Of a stretch of DNA of 64,000 nucleotides, positions 59,801-64,000 are shown one piece after another; within the stretch, counting starts at the first letter, position 1, and each line of letters begins with the position of its first letter. This DNA is from Stropharia rugosoannulata (lineage: Eukaryota > Basidiomycota > Agaricomycetes > Agaricales > Strophariaceae). The position numbers were made by a program, and so were the translations under genes. The stretch lies in assembly GCA_028532985.1 (NCBI GenBank), contig JANCIK010000005.1:1556501-1620500 (forward strand). Reading direction: 5' to 3'. The notes beneath the pieces are model-generated. The model was not told where the DNA came from and did no database searches. It was given only the letters and a program-made list of their open reading frames with translations.

Positions 59801-59970
59801 ATGCATGCCATGTCATTCAGATCTCCGTCACTTCGACAATGGAATATCAGTTATGATGCAGTGGATGGGAACCGAACATAAAAACATGGAGAAAGTGTAT
59901 TTAGGCGTTTTAGCAGAGGTGACCAACCCCCATGTTATTTGCGCCACTCACGGGATATTACATCTGGAAA
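56883..59970 (+). mobile_element. Plavaka-like (CACTA-type) transposase gene, interrupted and 3'-truncated
   Basis: The reading starts MPATRRYACHYCGKSVGTTR with a C2H2-like finger (CHYC...H...C), as at the start of basidiomycete Plavaka transposases. Further blocks: RICTHQLNGKKPHWVPFKNL, EWDLAKWLVTSGLSKTETD, CRVYQDKNISNHEYSEAWTG, GGTVAPVIILSDKTQLTHFS (acidic catalytic-site region), SVANISKELRRKPSARAMVL, SYIADYPEQCLVACIQENLC with PTCTVDPKKRGDF, and after an insertion WHDFPHCNIFHCFTPDFLHQ, LHKGVFKDHLVNW, RHFDNGISVMMQWMGTEHKN. Introns at about 57,485-57,540 and 57,857-57,914 are intact. A TGA at 57,090 falls where a short intron could remove it. Homology stops near 59,960, so the C-terminal part of the transposase is missing. 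With the 1.14 kb insertion the copy is not functional. Confidence 0.78.
58492..59629. mobile_element. Insertion of about 1.14 kb inside the transposase, flanked by ACTGT repeats
   Basis: The transposase reading is broken after KVKPLRGLL and resumes at FWHDFPHCNIF. The pentamer ACTGT occurs at 58,487-58,491 and again at 59,630-59,634. Removing one copy plus the intervening DNA restores the reading frame exactly, as expected of a target-site duplication. The insert has no long open frame. It contains a (CA)n run near 58,513-58,537 and four copies of a GCGATGCAYGCA-like motif or its complement (near 58,627, 59,100, 59,165 and 59,312). A solo LTR or a non-autonomous element is likely. TG...CA ends do not coincide with the ACTGT borders, so the class is unsettled. 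Confidence 0.6.
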
Positions 59971-59974
59971 TTTT

Positions 59975-60240
59975 AACATATAAATATAGATTAATATAGA
60001 CTATATACACGAAATAGCTCCATTGATACCCCCCCTTTTAGTAGGGCTGTGTAGTGCTTGTTCCTCTGTACATAGGGCCCTATAGACAAATATAGACATA
60101 GCTACAGCCACAATAGGTCTACATTGGCCACCATCTATATAGTCTATATCGTCTACAAGCACTATCACAGCTAGGTATAAATGCATACCCAACTGCTACA
60201 GGGTAGATATAGACCCCATATTCTTAATTCACAGACCTTA
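59975..60240. repeat. AT-rich TATAGAC-type repeat block
   Basis: This block lies directly after the point where transposase homology ends. It contains many TATAGAC, CTATATA and TATAGTCTATAT words in both orientations, so it can fold on itself. It may be a small inverted-repeat element that truncated the transposase, but clear borders are not visible. Confidence 0.35.
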
Positions 60241-60384
60241 CTACAGGTCCTACAGGACCACTTGTTGCTATGCAGGCTACTTATAATCCATTCATTTATG
60301 GCAAACAAATTATTAATCAATTAATATCAATACCTGATCTGTCGACAGTCATATATACTCATTGGGCCTCTGTAATCCTCTCCC

Positions 60385-62766
60385 CTATTTGTCACTGTCG
60401 GCCTTGGCTTCACTATCCATCTCACCAGTGCGCCCTTCCAATTCACTTTGCAACTGCTTGAGGGCCGAACTGCTCAAGGACTGATGGCTATCTTCTTCCA
60501 TCACCCCACCGGCATGCTGTCTTCAAGTAAACATGTCAACCATCATTCATGATTCTGAAGTATCAATTAACTCACAAGGCTTGCATAAACATCTTCATGC
60601 GGATTGCAAGAACAGCCACAGGGTTGATCTCTTCCCATGCCCGTAAATCCTTCAAAAAACATTCATAACGCTTGTGGATCACAGATTCCCACATTTTCTC
60701 TTTGATGCATTACCCAGTTGCCCATTCATCAATACAAAAGTCTATCTGTAACATAGATGAATACAAGATATGAGCAACCGATGGAATAATGGGACTTACT
60801 AGTGTCATGATTAGAGCAAGTGTTTCTTTTGAAACAGGCTCGAAAAGGTGTCTGAAGATGACCCCTTGTGCATGCAGGCTATCAAACCAAATTGCCTGTA
60901 ATGCCTGGCCCAGGATCTTGCCTTGAGCGAAACCCATAAGTTTATCAGGATCCTCAAGAGCATGTCAGTTTGAAACGAGCCCCTGAACGTGTTATTCCGA
61001 GCAGAATTACCATCCTCATAAGCGCCCTATCACTGTGTTGTATTATATGTATCTACATGAATACTGTATTATCTAGTCTAGTTAGAGTCAATATATAACT
61101 TGTTTTGTATAAGAAGTTTGAATAGTACTTGTTAAATGGCATTATATATAAACATATTTGAATGATACAAGGCCCATCTGGTGGATCCTAGGATGCCTTG
61201 AGCTGCCCTGGATTGCCTTGGGAAAGTTGTACCTGGTAGTTTGCAGAGGGACCTTGCCCTGAGTGCACCTAAGGGCCCTGGCTGCTTTGCATGCCCTGGC
61301 TGCCTTAGGATCTCTAAGGCTGTGCCAGGGAGATACAAAGCCCCTGGGGACAAAAGTCATTTTCCTGATGTATTAACATCGAATGAGAACACACCTTGTA
61401 ATGAAACACCGAGTCAGCTTTAAGTTTGGTGACTAGGTCCATATTCTGCTTCAAGGCTGATTTGCAGTCTTCATGGGAGAACCCGAAGTGTGCTTCAACA
61501 ATTGGTCTGATAACTTGGACCACATATCCACGAATATGAGAGCCACGTGTTCGGATCTTCAACTTCAATTAGCCTCTATGATTATAATTATGGGACCACT
61601 TACCAGACCAATGATACAGTCAACTAGTTTGTACTTGACTCCGGCATTGTTGCCAGCATGCTTCCAACAGCTTCGGACCCATTTGCTGCAAAGGGGCATA
61701 TCCGGGAAGGCATTCTTGGTCGATATACATGTTTCAAATTCCGAAGAGGCTCGGATAATAAGCGCCTCTACCACATTGATATAGTCCAATGCACAAGGTC
61801 GCTTACCCAGAATGACACCATCCTGTAAGGGTGGATCTGGCAGAGCCTCTTCAGAGTTGACTGTGGGGTCTGCTCCCGTTGTTGATTTGTCTGCGTCTTC
61901 TTGGCTGCAGGGAGGTCAGTCACATTGGAGGGCAAGCAGGGCCGGGTATTTCTTTTGTTCAGCAATGCACTCGTGGGTGGATCATCACTGTGAAGGGTTG
62001 TCTCTGGGGCGTCCTCTGACAAGGGTCCAGGAGATGAAGATGATCCTGGTCCTTCGCCACTGGTGCCTGCCTCAACATGTCCCAACTCCAGACTCACTTC
62101 CTGCTCGATTGACTCACTGGCACCATTGTCCAAGTCATCACTGCCCTGAGATGACTGCAGTGTCTTGAATGCGCGGGAAGAGACCTTTGGGTCTGGCTTG
62201 GGCATTCGAGTGGCAGCAGTGCCCACATGGCATATACAACGTTCTTGCCTTGGTTCTGCATTGTTGTCCAAGGTAGGGCATTCTCTCATCTAAAATAAAG
62301 TTAATGCATAGGGCATTTCCATCGCAAACAACACACTCACGGCTCGAGATACCATTTTACTTGGTAATTCCTCTTCACTCTCGACCACCGAGCCTTCCTC
62401 ATCTGACACTGGCTTTTCTTTTGCTTTTGCCTTCATTTTTTTCACTTGGCGAGCCAGCTTTCTCATCTGCTCTTCCTTCTGCTCAATGGTCTCTTGCTCT
62501 GAGCAAGATGTCAGTAACAGAATGTTTTAAAAGTACATGAATCATTCACCGATGTGAGCTTGCTTCACTGAAGGTTTTCGAGCTCTTTGACTATGTCCAG
62601 CTTCTTCAGACTGTTCCACTGTTGCAAGTGGCATTGCTAGAGTCATGTAAGTTACAATCCAATTCGAAATCATTGCAGACACTGACCAGTGTCAGCCTTT
62701 TTTCTCTTAGTGTTCTTCTGCGGCGGGGGTGCCTCAGCCCCTGATCCCTTGCTGTCGCTCTCTGTC
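60385..62766 (-). CDS. DUF6532-like protein, copy 2, diverged; 5' end unresolved
   Basis: This gene parallels copy 1 block by block: SVRTESDSKGSGAEAPPP on an upstream exon (62,766-62,687), then SQRARKPSVKQAHI, QKEEQMRKLARQVKKMKAK, a Ser/Glu-rich middle, DYINVVEALIIRASSEFETC, STKNAFPDMPLCSKWVRSCW, HIRGYVVQVIRPIVEAHFGF, NMDLVTKLKADSVFHYK, GFAQGKILGQALQAIWFDSL, QGVIFRHLFEPVSKETLALI, IDFCIDEWATG and a tail SELEGRTGEMDSEAKADSDK. The tail is nearly identical in pattern to copy 1 although the core differs at many sites. The intron after VFHYK has been enlarged by a GCCTTGG-rich insertion. The start codon was not located. No transposase gene survives beside this copy on its 5' side within the window. 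Confidence 0.55.
61140..61350. repeat. GCCCTGG/GCCTTGG-rich degenerate repeat inserted in an intron
   Basis: A short GC-richer island inside AT-rich DNA carries repeated GCCCTGG, GCCTTGG, GCTGCC and CCTTAGGATC words. It sits between two exons of DUF6532 copy 2 where copy 1 has an ordinary short intron, so it is probably an insertion. Its right side meets TTTTCCTGATG at about 61,362, the same word that ends the element at 62,999-63,973. Confidence 0.45.
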
Positions 62767-62998
62767 CTAACAGACATCAGTCAAAAGGTATGTTCAGCAC
62801 GACTTGCAGTGTGATCTGGTTTGAAAGAGGGATGTTGGGTTGACATGTAGGAAGAACTTGAGCATGCTCAGTGTTGGTGGAATAATCGAGAAAATTTCCA
62901 CTTACTGAAATAGGCTTGTCCTGCCATGCCCAGCAACAGAATCACACATGAGCATAAACATCCTGTCATGGCCTTGCAATTAAAGAAAGCATTAGGTA

Positions 62999-63973
62999 CA
63001 TCAGGAAAAACACTTTTTCAGAAAGAGTCTTTTAATTTTTTAAAAAGACTTAAAAAGACTCAAAAAGACCCCAGGAGACCTGGGTCTCTAGGAGACTTTT
63101 AAAGCAAAGTCTCCAGGTATCAAACTTTTAAAGACTTTTTTATGTCTCTAGGAGTCTCTTTAATGTCTTTTTATGTGTTCATAATGTCTCTAGATGTCTT
63201 TAAACATCTTTTAATGTTACATTTTTGCTTCATAAAAACATTACCTCATCTTAGCCAAATTACTACTACATAGTTTAGATTGTATTTGTAAGTAGGTAAT
63301 TAGGTATATTTAAATGTACTTAAGATTTGTCATGAATTAACTATATTAGTCAGCAATGGCAAATAAACCATCACATTAACTTGGATGCAATAGGAAGGGA
63401 ACTCATGTTGTGGAAATGATTTGCATTTGCCAGGAATTGAACCAACAGCTTCATGCATGACTTAAAACCAGCATACTTCCCCCTACACCATGGGCCTGTG
63501 TATATAAACTCACTGCAGGTCAAATATGATGGTAATGCTCTAGACTACATTAATTTATTACATTACAAGTCATTGAATTTAGTCATGTTCAGATGTATTT
63601 TATATAAGACCTACAATTTAGATTACAAATAATAGTTGACAATAGCTATTCATAAGTCAATTTTTTCCTAGGTTCTTATGTCTTCAAATGTCTTTTTGAG
63701 TCTTTTTGTAGCTTTTTAACACACTTTATGAGACATTTCTACAATCTTTCAGAGACATAAAAAGATTTATACAATTACATCAATACATTTAAATACTTAG
63801 AAAAATTGAAAGACTTTAAAAGACATAAAAAGACCTAAAAAGACATTGGAAGAATTACATATTTCCCTAAAGTCTCTAGGAGATCTTTAAAAGTATAAAA
63901 AAGACATAAAATTCACCAAAAGACATATTGATGTCTCAAAAAGTCTCTTTTCCAAAAAGTGGTTTTCCTGATG
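62999..63973. mobile_element. Terminal-inverted-repeat element of about 975 bp with AAAAAGAC subterminal repeats
   Basis: The left end reads CATCAGGAAAAACACTTTTT and the reverse complement of the right end reads CATCAGGAAAACCACTTTTT. Similarity continues through AAAGAGTCTTTT-like sequence for about 34 bp. Both flanks inside the element are packed with AAAAAGAC, GTCTTTTT, GTCTCTAGGAG and AGACATAAAAAG words in both orientations, so the arms can form a long imperfect foldback. No open frame of note is present, so the element is non-autonomous. I did not find an unambiguous target-site duplication next to either end. Confidence 0.62.
63425..63496 (-). other. tRNA-like / SINE-head sequence with pol III A and B boxes
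   Basis: Read on the minus strand, GGCCCATGGTGTAGGGG contains TGGTGTAGGGG, which fits the A box TRGYNNARNNG. About 40 nt later GGTTCAATTCC fits the B box GGTTCRANNCC perfectly. Total length is about 72 nt, like a tRNA. The 5' GGCCCAT does not pair with the 3' end (CTGGCAAATGC) and the T-stem is weak, so it is not an intact tRNA gene. It is better read as a tRNA pseudogene or the head of a tRNA-derived short element, lying in the middle of the inverted-repeat element. Confidence 0.5.
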
Positions 63974-64000
63974 GAAGAGAATTTTTGGGAAGGGATAGGG

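Overview
The window is nuclear DNA of a filamentous basidiomycete, most likely an Agaricomycete (a polypore or a relative). Genes are split by many short introns of about 45-70 nt with GT-AG ends, intergenic gaps are short, and several families are typical of or confined to this class: a DUF6533 membrane protein, DUF6532 proteins, a Plavaka-type transposase and a Zn2Cys6 regulator. No bacterial-type operon, Shine-Dalgarno logic or CRISPR array is present. Coordinates for spliced genes span start codon to stop codon; where I could verify frame and splice sites by reading through, exons are given in the evidence.

Left part (1-20 kb): a truncated MGM1/OPA1-like dynamin start at the left edge, an aldolase of the DHDPS/HOGA family, a YhhN/TMEM86 membrane protein, a DUF6533 membrane protein hidden in small exons, a SERINC/TMS1 protein, two tandem paralogous genes of unknown function, a J-domain protein, a CobW-type GTPase and a large CWH43-like GPI-anchor lipid remodelling protein.

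Middle part (20-52 kb): a very dense block of housekeeping and regulatory genes: a Zn2Cys6 regulator, a VTT-domain (Tvp38/TMEM41/DedA) protein, an ARID/SWI1-like chromatin subunit with poly-Gln tracts, an inositol polyphosphate 5-phosphatase, splicing factors (YJU2/SAF4 family, PRP18, U1-70K, ZNF830-like), mitochondrial proteins (sulfite oxidase, COX6B, TIM13, citrate synthase), the ribosome-biogenesis J protein JJJ1, a homeodomain regulator, the TRM8 tRNA methyltransferase, exosome subunit RRP41 and nicotinate phosphoribosyltransferase. Neighbours are often divergent with fewer than 200 bp between start codons, or convergent with as little as 30 bp between stops.

Right part (52.2-64 kb): the character changes abruptly to AT-richer, gene-poor, repeat-rich DNA. 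It holds a DUF6532 gene head-to-head with a Plavaka-like transposase gene, an insertion of about 1.14 kb inside the transposase flanked by a 5-bp direct repeat, a second diverged DUF6532 copy with its own intronic insertion, and a terminal-inverted-repeat element of about 975 bp full of AAAAAGAC/GTCTTTTT motifs that carries a tRNA-like sequence with pol III A and B boxes. The most original candidates are the possible two-gene DUF6532-Plavaka mobile unit and the unknown paralogue pair at 7.4-11.2 kb.
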